A stretch of DNA of 64,000 bases from Devosia sp. (GCF_017744655.1 NZ_JAGIAW010000001.1:930001-994000), one strand, 5' to 3'; shown: positions 7,749 to 16,574, counted from the first letter of the stretch. Notes: generated from the sequence alone by a model not told the origin. Made by a program: numbers and translations.

Positions 7749-8206
7749 GCAATCTCGCTCAGATTGTCGCAGCGCGTATAAATGGTTGTGCCCGTGGGCA
7801 CTATGGCGTCGGCCGATTCCGCGTCTTCGGGCTTAAAATTCATAGCCCACATGATATCCGCGGATGACGCCACTTGTATCTCGGTTTCCGAATACGGCGT
7901 TACGGCCAGAGTGTCAGGATAAATTTCGCCCGGAAGCTCGCAGATCGCATCAATGAACAGATGCGTCGAGCCTTTCCGGCTTTTGACGTCGAAGAAGTTG
8001 CAGTGAAACTCCATCGACTGGATGCCCTTGGAGAAATCCAGGGCCAGGAAGTCAAGGTCCATGAAAGCGTCGATGCCCTTGTCCTCGATCACGCCGCACG
8101 CCTTGGCGTCGCTGACATAGATCTTGGTCTGGTCGATCTTCAGGTCTTCCTGCGCAAAGGCAGGCGCCGTCAGGGCAAGCAGGGAAACAAGGGCAAAACG
8201 GATCAT
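7739..8206 (-). CDS. Secreted hypothetical protein with Sec signal peptide
   Basis: 155 residues. MIRFALVSLLALTAPAFAQE is a clear Sec signal peptide with an AFA-Q cleavage site. The mature part is acidic, with four Cys residues that could form disulfides (ACGVI, EFHCNFF, AICELPG, YTRCDN), typical of a small periplasmic or secreted protein. I do not recognise a family. I chose ATG 8206 because it overlaps the GNAT stop by 4 bp (ATGA) and starts the signal peptide directly. Its last codons lie in the direct repeat, and it was formerly coupled to gatA. Confidence 0.75.
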   Translation of the reverse strand: MIRFALVSLLALTAPAFAQEDLKIDQTKIYVSDAKACGVIEDKGIDAFMDLDFLALDFSKGIQSMEFHCNFFDVKSRKGSTHLFIDAICELPGEIYPDTLAVTPYSETEIQVASSADIMWAMNFKPEDAESADAIVPTGTTIYTRCDNLSEIAVD

Positions 8207-8685
8207 GCGGCTTTCTCCTCGTCGAGTCGCAACTCGAAGAAAGCCGACCACTCGCTATCGGGATAGTCGAGGAACGGCCCACGCGCCACGAATCCGTAAC
8301 GCTCATAGAGCCGATGGGCCTCGAGCATGCCGTCGCCGGTGCCTGTTTCCAGCATCACGACCGGCATCCGCCGCTCGCGCGCCAGCTCGACGATCCGCTC
8401 CAGCAACTGCCGGCCGACGCGCTGCCCACGCACTTCCGGCACGGTGTACATGCGCTTGACTTCGCCCAGCTCCGGCCCATGCGCCTTGAGCGCCCCCATA
8501 CCCACCGCGGCGCCGCTCTCATCCCGCGCCACGAACAGCGTCGTGTCGCTATCGGCCATCTGTTCCACAGTCATCTTGAACTGGAATTCCAGTGGCGAGA
8601 GCGGCAGCAGATGGTCGTTGAGGCGCGCGACTAGGCCGCGTACATCGTCCTGAAGCGGTGTTTCCACGGCGATGGTGACCGCCAT
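8203..8685 (-). CDS. GNAT family N-acetyltransferase
   Basis: 160 residues with GNAT motif A VPEVRGQRVGRQLLERI around residues 91-107 and motif B EAHRLYERYGFVARGPF. The N-terminal half has the usual beta strands (TTLFVARDESGAAVGMGALK). The protein resembles general amino-acid or peptide acetyltransferases; its acceptor is unknown. The gene begins two bases after the gatC stop and couples by ATGA to the secreted-protein gene, so gatC, this gene, the secreted protein, the inserted TIR gene and gatA read as one transcription unit. Confidence 0.88.
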   Translation of the reverse strand: MAVTIAVETPLQDDVRGLVARLNDHLLPLSPLEFQFKMTVEQMADSDTTLFVARDESGAAVGMGALKAHGPELGEVKRMYTVPEVRGQRVGRQLLERIVELARERRMPVVMLETGTGDGMLEAHRLYERYGFVARGPFLDYPDSEWSAFFELRLDEEKAA

Positions 8686-8687
8686 TT

Positions 8688-8975
8688 TTACTCGACCACC
8701 TTCGGCACCATGAAGAAATTGTCTTCGGTAAGCGGCGCATTCTTCACGATCTTCTCGGGATAGCCGCCATCGGTCACGACATCATCGCGGCGACGCAGCT
8801 GCATCGGGGTCACCGAGGTCATCGGCTCGACGCCATCGACATTCACTTCACCGAGCTGTTCGACGAAACCGAGAATGGCATTGAGTTCGGTCTGATAGCC
8901 GGCGACTTCCTCTTCCTCGATACGGATACGGGCAAGGCGCCCGATGCGCTTCACGGTGGTGGCGTCGACAGACAT
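8688..8975 (-). CDS. gatC: Aspartyl/glutamyl-tRNA(Asn/Gln) amidotransferase subunit C
   Basis: 95 residues from ATG 8975 ([17 protein letters not shown]). It has the family's N-terminal helix, the [21 protein letters not shown] segment and the C-terminal [10 protein letters not shown] end. GatC is the small clamp that holds GatA and GatB together. It is first in the unit that continues to gatA. An in-frame upstream start (9029) would add a basic 18-residue stretch not found in the family. Confidence 0.96.
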   Translation of the reverse strand: MSVDATTVKRIGRLARIRIEEEEVAGYQTELNAILGFVEQLGEVNVDGVEPMTSVTPMQLRRRDDVVTDGGYPEKIVKNAPLTEDNFFMVPKVVE

Positions 8976-9062
8976 GGCAAACTCCAGCGAATAAGGCCTT
9001 CTTTGCCGCTTCATTAGCAATGCAGGCACCCAAAAGACAATGAAAATGCCTTATGGCAGGGA

Positions 9063-9584
9063 TCAGACTTCCACAGCCAATCCACGCTCAAGCGCAATCA
9101 GCCCCGTCCCATCGAGCCGATCCCGCAGCGCACCAAAGGCCGCATCCACCTCCGACTCGGCCCCAGCCAGCGCAATCAACCGCGGCGCAGCCCGCTCCAG
9201 CAGCTCGCCACCGCGCTCCGCCAGCCCCTCGCCAATCAGCACGACCACCGCCTGTCCCAACCAGCGCCCAGTCGTACCAAAATCCTCCCGCGCCAACACC
9301 AGCGGCGCCTCCCCATCGGCATCGATCACCAGCGCCCCCTGCCCCAGCCCAACCACCTCCGGCTGACGCATAGCCTCATCCACCTCCAGCATCCGCAACG
9401 GCGCCCGGGGCTTCCAATCCCGCTTCGCGCCACTCACCGCCTCGGCAAACGCCACAACCAGATCAGCCCCGCTCACCAGCTCCGCCCGATCCACCCCCGG
9501 CAGAGCCCCCTCACCCTCGACAACCACAATCGCCCCCGCCGCATGAATGCGAAACGTGTCGTCTCCGAACCAGGTGAGTTTCAT
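9063..9584 (-). CDS. Degenerate metallo-beta-lactamase-fold protein related to UPF0173
   Basis: 173 residues. It opens with MKLTWFGDDTFRIHAAG, which mirrors the MKxTWxGHxxFRIE start of UPF0173 metal-dependent hydrolases, and SGADLVV lines up with the strand before the HxHxDH motif. The metal ligands are gone: the first His is Asp, the HGHGDH loop is replaced by AFAEAVSG, and no other His cluster remains. It is also about 60 residues shorter than the family. UPF0173 genes sit beside ruvX/gatC in many rhizobia, which supports the origin. It is probably catalytically dead; its role is unknown. Confidence 0.6.
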   Translation of the reverse strand: MKLTWFGDDTFRIHAAGAIVVVEGEGALPGVDRAELVSGADLVVAFAEAVSGAKRDWKPRAPLRMLEVDEAMRQPEVVGLGQGALVIDADGEAPLVLAREDFGTTGRWLGQAVVVLIGEGLAERGGELLERAAPRLIALAGAESEVDAAFGALRDRLDGTGLIALERGLAVEV

Positions 9585-9596
9585 AGTTTCTGATCA

Positions 9597-10067
9597 CTAT
9601 CCGCTGTGTCGTTGCCGCTCCATCAAGTGGCGCGTTGCCAAAGCCACCGTACGGGGAATTGGTCGGTTCTTTCGATAGTCAGCAACAAGCCTTCGGGCAA
9701 TGCCCAAGCGCACGGCCATACCATCCAGGCTCATGTGGAGGCTTTCCATGGCAGATCGGAACTCGTCGTTTGTCAGTTCAGCGGGCTCGGCAAGCTCGTA
9801 TAGCCACGTCGCAGCTAATTCAGTACCGTCGGACCAGACCACTGCGTCGCCATATTCATCCTTGGTAGCGGTCGCGAACAACTCGTCATTTGATCGCAAT
9901 TCGACAAACAGTCGGTGGCTAAGCAAGGCAGGCATCACGTCGACGTCGTGTACCTCGCCAGACTGCCAAGCGACCCGTAGCGAACGCCCGTTGAGCGCCT
10001 CAACACGCTCGATGCGAGGCAGAGGAACGCCCGTGCCCACGATGTCATTGCTAACCATTGAGTTCAT
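9597..10067 (-). CDS. DUF2442 domain protein with C-terminal HTH-like region
   Basis: 156 residues. The N-terminal 80 residues fit DUF2442 (RIERVEALNGRSLRVAWQSGEVHDVDVMPAL, DEYGDAVVWSDGTELAATWLYE). The C-terminus, from about residue 100 (MSLDGMAVRLGIARRLVADYRK, IPRTVALATRHLM), looks like the XRE-type helix-turn-helix seen in some DUF2442 proteins. Its start overlaps the end of the DUF4160 gene by 17 bp. DUF4160-DUF2442 pairs recur in bacterial genomes as mobile, toxin-antitoxin-like modules; this is family-level knowledge and no activity is established. Confidence 0.8.
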   Translation of the reverse strand: MNSMVSNDIVGTGVPLPRIERVEALNGRSLRVAWQSGEVHDVDVMPALLSHRLFVELRSNDELFATATKDEYGDAVVWSDGTELAATWLYELAEPAELTNDEFRSAMESLHMSLDGMAVRLGIARRLVADYRKNRPIPRTVALATRHLMERQRHSG

Positions 10068-10278
10068 TCCAAAGAGCCCACAGTTCAGTGCTATGTTCCA
10101 TCGCCCAGGCCTTGGCCATCTCGTATGTCTGCCTAGGTAAATTCCCTGATATTATTTCGAACGTCTCAAGGGAGATCATTGCGGCAAAGTCAGGTGTGCC
10201 GACATGGAAATGGGGCGGATTATGATCTTTGCCGTACATGGTGATCTTCGCATTGCCGAAACGATAGATCGTTGGCAT
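10051..10278 (-). CDS. DUF4160 family protein
   Basis: 75 residues with the defining DUF4160 pattern: MPTIYRFGNAKITMYGKDHN, then NPPHFHVG, ISLETFEIISGNLPR and a C-terminal Trp-rich helix (AWAMEHSTELWALWNELNG). The conserved His pair HFH is present. It forms an overlapping pair with the DUF2442 gene. The small size, pairing and the lower G+C of the segment suggest a mobile two-gene module between the old UPF0173 gene and ruvX. Confidence 0.85.
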   Translation of the reverse strand: MPTIYRFGNAKITMYGKDHNPPHFHVGTPDFAAMISLETFEIISGNLPRQTYEMAKAWAMEHSTELWALWNELNG

Positions 10279-10443
10279 TCTCTGCCCCCAAAATAGTGCA
10301 CCTCACGCACTACGACAATATCCCAGTCGGAAATCTATGTATGTCCGCAGAATTACCTACGTGTTTTAGAAACTACGTACGCGCTTTAGTTAGTGCTTTC
10401 TCTTGTATTGTTCTCTTTTTGTTCCGTCAAGCCGAGTTTAAAA

Positions 10444-10890
10444 ATGTCTGACGAATTGGCAGCCATCCCGCCAACGGGAAAAATCCTCGGCCTCGACCTC
10501 GGCACCAAAACCATCGGCGTCGCGGTGTCGGACGGTATGCGCTATTCGGCGAGCCCGCTCGAAACCATCAAGCGCACCAAGTTTACCCAGGACGCGGAGC
10601 GCATCATCCAGCTCGTCGCCGAAAACAATGCCGTGGCCCTCATCCTCGGCCTGCCGCTCAACATGGACGGCACCGAAGGCCCGCGCGTCCAATCGACCCG
10701 CGCCTTTGCGCGCAATCTCAGCCAAAAACTCGACCTGCCAATCGCCTTCTGGGACGAGCGCCTCTCCACCTCCGCCGTGACCCGCATGATGATCGAAGCC
10801 GATCTACGCCGCGATCGTCGCGCCGAAGTCGTCGACAAGCTCGCCGCCAGCTACATCCTGCAGGGCGCCCTCGATCGCCTACGCCGCTAG
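10444..10890 (+). CDS. ruvX: Holliday junction resolvase-like / pre-16S rRNA nuclease RuvX (YqgF)
   Basis: 148 residues from ATG 10444. RNase H-like fold with the acidic sites LGLDLGTKTIGVAVSD, LGLPLNMDG, WDERLSTSAV and the final Asp in VVDKLAASYILQ. The family matures the 5' end of 16S rRNA and was also described as an anti-termination or resolvase-like nuclease. The upstream in-frame start at 10393 would add 17 residues from an AT-rich promoter-like leader. The 3' end overlaps the convergent AraC gene by 12 bp. Confidence 0.93.
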   Translation: MSDELAAIPPTGKILGLDLGTKTIGVAVSDGMRYSASPLETIKRTKFTQDAERIIQLVAENNAVALILGLPLNMDGTEGPRVQSTRAFARNLSQKLDLPIAFWDERLSTSAVTRMMIEADLRRDRRAEVVDKLAASYILQGALDRLRR

Positions 10891-11826
10891 GCGTCGCACC
10901 GTCACCGGCGCCTCACCAAACAGTTTTCGGAACGCCCGTGAAAACGCCGCCTCGGACTGGTAACCGCTGGCTTTCGCAATGCGCGACACCGGCTCCCCTG
11001 TATCGACCAGTTTCAGCCGCGCCAGATGCAGCCGCCATTGGGCGAGATAGGTCATCGCCGGCTGCCCCACGAGGTCGGTGAACCGCGCCGCAAACCCCGA
11101 GCGCGACATGCCCGCCTCTTTCGCCAGGCCAGCCAGCGTCCACTCCGCCTCCGGCCGCCGATGAATCAGTGCCAGCGCCCGACCAATCTGCGGATCGCGC
11201 AGCGCGGCCAGCCATCCCTGCCGCGCTTCGGGCGCCGTATCGAGCCATTCGCGAACAGCCTGGATCACCAGAATGTCCGCTAGGCGGGTCATCACCGTTT
11301 CCCCGCCCGGCCGCAGCGACGTCGCCTCGCGCGCAATCAGCCCCAGCGTGCTCTGCACCCAGGCATCCAGCGCCTCGTCCCAGGCATGGATCAGAATTTT
11401 TCGCGGCAAGAGATCAAGCAGCCGCTTCCCCGCCACATGGTCAAACTGCACCACGCCGGCCATGGCCCGCACCAGCTCGCCACCACCGCCCAGCGTCATG
11501 ATCTCATAGCGCTCGCTGATCTTCTCCACCGGCAGATCAAACAGCGGCACACTCGCGACGCCCGATCCGCTCAGCAGTCGAAACTCCTGCCCATGCGGCA
11601 ACACCAGCATGCTCCCGGCCTTGAGCACAATCTCCTCGCCATCCACCTCGGCAACACCCTGCCCCTCGGTGACGATGACGAACATCATCGACTCGATGAG
11701 CCGCGGCATATCCATGCCCCAGGGCGCCGTCATGGTCGCCCGGCAATAAAGCGTCCCGGTGAGACGCAACATATGCAGCACCTCGCCCAGTGGATCGGAA
11801 AGCGGCACAGGCTGAAAGCAATCCAT
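10879..11826 (-). CDS. AraC-family regulator with N-terminal cupin
   Basis: 315 residues from ATG 11826 (an in-frame upstream start at 11856 is possible). Residues 1-170 form the cupin_6 domain of AraC-binding type (AEVDGEEIVLKAGSMLVLPHG). The C-terminus has two HTH units: WTLAGLAKEAGMSRSGFAARFTDL and VSRIAKASGYQSEAAFSRAF with the usual RKLFGEAPVTVRR tail. It is divergent from the NmrA-like reductase gene (11938), which is its likely target together with itself; the ligand is unknown. The 3' end overlaps ruvX by 12 bp. Confidence 0.92.
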   Translation of the reverse strand: MDCFQPVPLSDPLGEVLHMLRLTGTLYCRATMTAPWGMDMPRLIESMMFVIVTEGQGVAEVDGEEIVLKAGSMLVLPHGQEFRLLSGSGVASVPLFDLPVEKISERYEIMTLGGGGELVRAMAGVVQFDHVAGKRLLDLLPRKILIHAWDEALDAWVQSTLGLIAREATSLRPGGETVMTRLADILVIQAVREWLDTAPEARQGWLAALRDPQIGRALALIHRRPEAEWTLAGLAKEAGMSRSGFAARFTDLVGQPAMTYLAQWRLHLARLKLVDTGEPVSRIAKASGYQSEAAFSRAFRKLFGEAPVTVRRLAA

Positions 11827-11937
11827 GGCAACACCGTCGGTTTGGACGATCTGCAAAATAGTGCGGACTTCACGTGATTGATAGTCCCACCCACCGCCCC
11901 AAAATCTCCCCTGTCATCAAGAGGAGACTTTTTCACC

Positions 11938-12768
11938 ATGACAACCGACAACCCCATTCTCGTCATCGGCGCCACCGGCAAGACCGGCGCCCGCGTCGCC
12001 TCACGGCTCGCCGCCCTGGGCCATCCCCACCGCGCCGTCTCGCGCCGCTCCGAGCCCGCCTTCGATTGGGAAAAGCCCGAAACCTGGGCACCGGCCCTTG
12101 AGGGCATGAAGAGCGCCTACATCACCTATGTCCCCGATCTCGCCGCCGCCGAAGCCCAGGAGAACATCCGCCGCTTCGCCGACGTGGCAAAATCCGCAGG
12201 CCTCAAAAAGCTCGTCCTCCTTTCCGGCCGCGGCGAATACGGCGCCGAACTGTCCGAGGAAAAAATCCGCCAGAGCGGTCTCGATTTCACCATCGTCCGC
12301 GCCAGCTGGTTCAACCAGAATTTTGACGAAGGCTTTTTCCACTCGTCCATCCTCGACGGTGTCATCGCCCTGCCCGCGGGCAACCGCGTGGAACCCTTTA
12401 TCGATGTCGACGACATCGCCGAAGTCGCCGTAGCCGCCCTCCTCGACGACAAGCACAATGGCGAAACCTACGAAGTCACAGGCCTCCGCCTTCTTACTTT
12501 TGCCGACGCCGCTGCCGAGATCGCCGCGGCCAGCGGTCTCCCGGTGAGCTATGTCCCCATCGACGGCCCCACCTTCCACGCCGCCCTGCTCCCCGCTGTC
12601 GGCCCGGAGATCGCCGATCTCATGACCAATCTCTGCGCCGAAGTTTTCGACGGCCGCAACGAACGCCTCGACGATGGCGTGCAGCGCGCCCTCGGCCGCC
12701 CCCCGCGCGATTTCTCCGACTATGTGAAAGCCGCAGCCGCCCGCGGCGCCTGGCGCAAGGCCGCGTGA
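11938..12768 (+). CDS. NmrA/HSCARG-like NAD(P)-binding protein (atypical SDR)
   Basis: 276 residues from ATG 11938, preceded by GAGGAG. The Rossmann motif ILVIGATGKTGARVAS is at the N-terminus; the middle has the LVLLSGRGEYG and TIVRASWFNQNF segments of the NmrA-like group, which usually sense or use NADPH and often reduce quinones or enones. It is divergent from a cupin-AraC regulator and overlaps the following DUF4345 gene by one base (TGATG), so the two are coupled. Confidence 0.9.
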   Translation: MTTDNPILVIGATGKTGARVASRLAALGHPHRAVSRRSEPAFDWEKPETWAPALEGMKSAYITYVPDLAAAEAQENIRRFADVAKSAGLKKLVLLSGRGEYGAELSEEKIRQSGLDFTIVRASWFNQNFDEGFFHSSILDGVIALPAGNRVEPFIDVDDIAEVAVAALLDDKHNGETYEVTGLRLLTFADAAAEIAAASGLPVSYVPIDGPTFHAALLPAVGPEIADLMTNLCAEVFDGRNERLDDGVQRALGRPPRDFSDYVKAAAARGAWRKAA

Positions 12769-13163
12769 TGCTCCGCCTCGCGCAAGCCTATCTCGCCCTC
12801 GCCGCCCTCACGGCGCTCTTAGTCGGCCTTGGCATGCTCAGCATGCCGGTGGCCTTCTACGGCAGTTATGGCATCGACCCGACGCTGTCCCCAAGCCTCG
12901 CGAGCGAACTCCGCTCCCCCGGCGTCTTGCTGACCACCATCGGCCTCTTCTTCGCCTATGGCGTCATCTCGCCCCAATGGCGCAATCTTGCCCTTTGGGC
13001 CGCTGCGGTCTTCTACCTCGGCTACGCCACCGCCCGCACGCTGTCTCTGGCCCTCGACGGTATTCCCTCCAGTGGCCTCTTCGCCGCCGGTGCCTTAGAA
13101 CTCGCCCTCGGCCTCGCCGCGGCCGCGCTGCTGCTCATCCAGCGTCGCACCATCGCGGCCTGA
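12768..13163 (+). CDS. DUF4345 family membrane protein
   Basis: 131 residues with four membrane helices (LAQAYLALAALTALLVGLGML, a second after PGVLLTTIGLFFAYG, then LALWAAAVFYLGYATAR and LELALGLAAAALLLIQR). The pattern matches DUF4345 proteins, whose function is unknown. The ATG at 12768 overlaps the NmrA stop. The two genes probably respond together to the AraC regulator. Downstream, the 114-bp gap before pyrB contains a GGCGCC...GGCGCC dyad and an AACCCA/TGGGTT hairpin (13210-13225). Confidence 0.78.
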   Translation: MLRLAQAYLALAALTALLVGLGMLSMPVAFYGSYGIDPTLSPSLASELRSPGVLLTTIGLFFAYGVISPQWRNLALWAAAVFYLGYATARTLSLALDGIPSSGLFAAGALELALGLAAAALLLIQRRTIAA

Positions 13164-13277
13164 AAACCTCGGCGCCGACCACTGGCCGGCGCCCCCAACA
13201 TCCGTTGAAAACCCAATCATGGGTTGAACGTGTCGCCCCCCTCGGATAGACCGCAGCAAATCTGAAGGGATCCGAGC

Positions 13278-14243
13278 ATGGCCGACACGCCCGCCAGCAC
13301 CTCCTCCGGCGACTTCCCCCCGTTCCGCCAACGACACCTCATTTCCATTGCTGATCTCAAACAGCACGAAATAATTGACCTGCTAGACCGCGCCGAGCGC
13401 ATGGTCCCGGTAAGCAGGCAGGAGCGCAAATCGCTCCCCACACTTTCCGGCAAAACCCAGATCAATCTTTTCTTCGAGCCGTCCACCCGGACCCAGTCCT
13501 CTTTCGAGATCGCCGGCAAACGCCTCGGCGCCCTCGTCGTCAACATGTCGGTCAAAACCTCGTCGGTCTCCAAGGGCGAAACCCTCGTCGATACCGCCGC
13601 CACGCTCAATGCCATGCGCCCCGACGTGCTGGTGGTCCGCCACGGCGCCGCCGGCGCGGTGGAACTTCTCTCCCAAAAGGTCGGCTGCTCAGTCATTAAT
13701 GCCGGCGACGGCGCCCATGAGCACCCGACCCAGGCCCTCCTCGACGCGCTGACCATCCGCCGCCACAAGGGCCGCATCTCCGGCTTGACGGTTGCCATCT
13801 GCGGCGACATCGCCAATTCCCGCGTGGCCCGCTCCAATCTGCTGCTGCTCGGCGCGCTCCACGTCCGCACCCGCGTCATCGCCCCGCGCAACCTGCTTCC
13901 TCCCGGCATCGAACACCTCGCGACGGAAGTCTTCACCGACATGGAAGAAGGCCTCAAGGGCGTCGATGTCGTGATGATGCTGCGCCTGCAGCACGAGCGC
14001 GCCAGCGGCAAAATGATCCCCTCGGTCCGCGAATACTATCGCTTCTACGGCCTCGACGCCGAAAAGCTCGCCTTCGCCAATCCCGACGCCATCGTCATGC
14101 ACCCCGGCCCCATGAACCGCGGCGTCGAGATCGATCCCGCCATCGCCGATGGCTCCCGCTCGGTCATCACCGACCAGGTCGAAATGGGCGTTGCCGTCCG
14201 CATGGCCGTCCTCGACGCGCTGCTCTCGGGAGATCAGGCATGA
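13278..14243 (+). CDS. pyrB: Aspartate carbamoyltransferase catalytic subunit
   Basis: 321 residues. Carbamoyl-phosphate motif [25 protein letters not shown] loop, and [17 protein letters not shown] are intact. It makes carbamoyl-aspartate in the second step of pyrimidine synthesis. AAGGGA precedes the ATG. Its TGA overlaps the ATG of the following dihydroorotase-like gene by 4 bp (ATGA), the same coupling seen for the pyrB-pyrC' pair of Pseudomonas, where the second gene is a non-catalytic assembly partner. Confidence 0.97.
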   Translation: MADTPASTSSGDFPPFRQRHLISIADLKQHEIIDLLDRAERMVPVSRQERKSLPTLSGKTQINLFFEPSTRTQSSFEIAGKRLGALVVNMSVKTSSVSKGETLVDTAATLNAMRPDVLVVRHGAAGAVELLSQKVGCSVINAGDGAHEHPTQALLDALTIRRHKGRISGLTVAICGDIANSRVARSNLLLLGALHVRTRVIAPRNLLPPGIEHLATEVFTDMEEGLKGVDVVMMLRLQHERASGKMIPSVREYYRFYGLDAEKLAFANPDAIVMHPGPMNRGVEIDPAIADGSRSVITDQVEMGVAVRMAVLDALLSGDQA

Positions 14244-15568
14244 CAAAACCCCTGCTCATTGAAAATGCCCGCATCGTAGACCCCGCCTCGGGTACCGACC
14301 AGCGCGGCACCGTGCTCATCGAAAACGGCCGCATTGCCGATCTCGCCCTAGATGGTCCCGTCGGCGTGCCCGATGGCGCCGAGGTCATCAACGCCAATGG
14401 CCTCGTCCTCGCCCCCGGCCTCATCGACATGCGCGTCTTCACCGGCGAGCCCGGCTGGGAATATCGCGAAACCCTCGCCTCAGCCGGCGAAGCCGCCGCT
14501 GCCGGTGGCGTCACCTCGTTCGTCATGATGCCCGACACCATGCCGGCTGTAGACGACGGCGCCGTGGTGGATTTCCTCGTCCGCCGCGCCAAGGCCACCT
14601 CGAAGGTCAACGTCCTCCCCGCCGCCGGCATCACCAAAGGCCTTGCCGGCAAGGACCTCACCGAATTCGGCCTCATGCGCGAGGCGGGCGCCGTCTGCCT
14701 CTCCGATGGCCGCAATTCCATCCAGTCCACCGCGCTTTTGCGCACGGCCATGTCCTATGCCGCCAACTTTGACATGACCATTGTCCACCACACGGTGGAC
14801 ACCAGCCTTGCCGGCGAAGGCGTCATGAACGACGGCCTCTTCGCCACCGTGCTGGGACTGAAGGGTATTGCCAGAGAAGCCGAGACCATCCCGCTCTCGC
14901 GCGACCTGCAACTCGCCGCTCTCACGGGCGTCCGTTACCACGCCGCTCAGATTTCCACTCAGCGTAGTGTCGAACTCATTCGTGAAGCTAAAAGGTGGGT
15001 TGTCCGCGACAAGCTGGCCTCCGAGACCGATCCGGGCACGCGCATTACCGCTGGCATCTCGATCAACAATCTCTGCCTGAATGAAAACGACATTGGCCGC
15101 TACCGGACCTATTTCAAGCTCGGCACCCCGCTGCGCTCGGAAGATGATCGCCGCGCCGTCATCGAAGGCTTGCGCTTGGGCGTCATCGACACGATCCACT
15201 CCGACCACGATCCGCAGGACAGTGAAGTCAAGCGCCAGCCCTTCGCCGAAGCCTCCACCGGCGCCATCGGCCTTGAAACCCTGCTCGCCGCCGCACTCCG
15301 CCTCGTCCATTCGGATGAAGTGCCGCTGCTCACGGTCCTGAAAGCAATGACCAGCCGCCCCGCCGAAATCCTCGGCCTCGAAGCCGGCCGTATCGCCAAG
15401 GGCGCGCCGGCCGACCTGATCCTCGTCGATCTCGATTATCCCTGGCAGGTCAGCGAGAACGAGCTTCGTTCGCGTTCCCGCAATACCAGCTTCGAAAATG
15501 CCCGCCTCGCCGGCAAGGTCATGCGCACCATCGTCGGCGGCGAGACGGTATTTTTGCATAAGGACTGA
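14240..15568 (+). CDS. pyrC: Dihydroorotase homologue, probably non-catalytic (PyrC'/PyrX type)
   Basis: 442 residues with the cyclic amidohydrolase layout: N-terminal small beta domain, [14 protein letters not shown], a TIM-barrel and the C-terminal [21 protein letters not shown] return. The HxH zinc motif that should follow PGLIDM is replaced by RVF, and later ligand regions read [15 protein letters not shown] and IHSDHDPQ rather than the active-enzyme forms. In Pseudomonas such a homologue is required to assemble aspartate carbamoyltransferase without being a dihydroorotase. That role, and a true dihydroorotase elsewhere in the genome, are inferred. It overlaps pyrB by 4 bp. Confidence 0.88.
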   Translation: MTKPLLIENARIVDPASGTDQRGTVLIENGRIADLALDGPVGVPDGAEVINANGLVLAPGLIDMRVFTGEPGWEYRETLASAGEAAAAGGVTSFVMMPDTMPAVDDGAVVDFLVRRAKATSKVNVLPAAGITKGLAGKDLTEFGLMREAGAVCLSDGRNSIQSTALLRTAMSYAANFDMTIVHHTVDTSLAGEGVMNDGLFATVLGLKGIAREAETIPLSRDLQLAALTGVRYHAAQISTQRSVELIREAKRWVVRDKLASETDPGTRITAGISINNLCLNENDIGRYRTYFKLGTPLRSEDDRRAVIEGLRLGVIDTIHSDHDPQDSEVKRQPFAEASTGAIGLETLLAAALRLVHSDEVPLLTVLKAMTSRPAEILGLEAGRIAKGAPADLILVDLDYPWQVSENELRSRSRNTSFENARLAGKVMRTIVGGETVFLHKD

Positions 15569-15579
15569 GAGCCATAAAC

Positions 15580-15768
15580 TTCCCTCGCCCCTTGTGGGAG
15601 AGGGACAGAAATTTCTTCGTCCAGAAGAAATTTCAGGGTGAGGGGTATTCTCTCCTCCGCAAAAGGCTCCAAGTATGGGCTGCGGAAGGATACCCCTCAT
15701 CCCAACCGAATTCGCAGAAGCGAATTCGGTGATCCTTCGGGCACCTTCTCCCACAAGGGGAGAAGGAA
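15580..15768. repeat. Dispersed palindromic repeat, copy 1 (long form)
   Basis: CCCTCGCCCCTTGTGGGAGAGGG at the left is answered by CTTCTCCCACAAGGGGAGAAGG at the right. Inside lie the hairpins AAATTTCTTC/GAAGAAATTT and ACCGAATTCGCAGAAGCGAATTCGGT, and the tags GGGTGAGGGGTATTCTCTCC and GGATACCCCTCATCC. The same element recurs at 16335-16490 and 22975-23064. It fills the 249-bp gap between the dihydroorotase homologue and DUF1993 and holds no gene. Confidence 0.85.
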
Positions 15769-15817
15769 GTCTCGGGGCCTACCAGACCATTCGTTCCCCC
15801 ACCCAATGGTGCAATAA

Positions 15818-16318
15818 ATGACGCTGTCCATGTATTCGGCCTCGGTGCCGGTCTTCTCGCGCATGCTCAAAAACCTGCTGGCCGTATTCGAAAAGGCCGA
15901 GGCTTATGCGGCCGAGCACAATATCGACCTACAGACCTTCGTCGAAACCCGCCTCGCGCCCGATATGATCCCGCTCAGCGGCCAGGTGCAGATCGCCACC
16001 GACGGCGCCAAGGGCGTCTCCTCGCGCCTTGCCCAAAAGCCGCTGCCGAGCTGGGCTGACGATGAAGTCACCTTCGCCGACCTCAAGGCGCGCCTGCAGA
16101 AGGGCATCGATTATCTCGCGACCTTCACCCCCGAAGAATTCGTCGGCTCCGACGACCGCACCGTCACCATCAAGATCGGCGGCCAGGATACCGAGCTGAC
16201 CGGCGAGACCTACCTCCTCAACCGCGGCCTCCCGAACTTCTATTTCCACGTCACCACCGCCTACGACATCCTCCGTCACAAGGGCGTGCCGATCGGCAAG
16301 CGGGATTATCTGGGCTGA
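15818..16318 (+). CDS. DUF1993 family protein
   Basis: 166 residues. The pattern MYSASVPVFSRMLKNLLAVFEKAEAYAAEH, then the LAPDMIPLSGQVQIATDGAKG segment and the HVTTAYDILRHKGVPIGKRDYLG end, is that of DUF1993, a four-helix DinB/YfiT-like family of unknown function. ATG 15818 is taken; an in-frame ATG four codons on (15830) is an alternative. It stands alone between two copies of the dispersed repeat. Confidence 0.9.
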   Translation: MTLSMYSASVPVFSRMLKNLLAVFEKAEAYAAEHNIDLQTFVETRLAPDMIPLSGQVQIATDGAKGVSSRLAQKPLPSWADDEVTFADLKARLQKGIDYLATFTPEEFVGSDDRTVTIKIGGQDTELTGETYLLNRGLPNFYFHVTTAYDILRHKGVPIGKRDYLG

Positions 16319-16334
16319 CAACCACACGCACCAA

Positions 16335-16490
16335 ACTTCCCCTCGCCCCTTGAGGGAGAGGGACCGGAATTTCTTCGTTCAGAAGAAATTCCAGGGTGAG
16401 GGGTATTCTCTCCTCCGCAGAGGAGCGAATTGTTGGCCCCGCGGTACCCCTCATCCGCCCTTCGGGCACCTTCTCCCTCAAGGGGAGAAG
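16335..16490. repeat. Dispersed palindromic repeat, copy 2 (long form)
   Basis: Same element as 15580-15768: CCCTCGCCCCTTGAGGGAGAGGG at the left, GAATTTCTTC/GAAGAAATTC hairpin, GGGTGAGGGGTATTCTCTCC, then TACCCCTCATCCGCCC TTCGGGCACC and CTTCTCCCTCAAGGGGAGAAG at the right. The outer arms differ from copy 1 in a way that keeps pairing (TGTGGGAG/CTCCCACA versus TGAGGGAG/CTCCCTCA). Confidence 0.85.
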
Positions 16491-16514
16491 TGCAACCCCG
16501 CAATTTCTCTAACC

Positions 16515-16574
16515 GCCATTCGAGCATATCTCTCATGGCCTCCTCGCCTAAAATCGCTCCACCGGAGCGATTTT
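16515..16574. repeat. Second repeat type upstream of plsY
   Basis: About 60 bp starting GCCATTCGAGC, with CTCTCATGGC in the middle and ending in the hairpin AAATCGCTCC-acc-GGAGCGATTT. A sister copy lies at 23108-23166 upstream of rnr, with one compensated base-pair change in the hairpin. With the repeat at 16335-16490 it fills the 323-bp gap between DUF1993 and plsY; I see no gene there. Confidence 0.8.
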
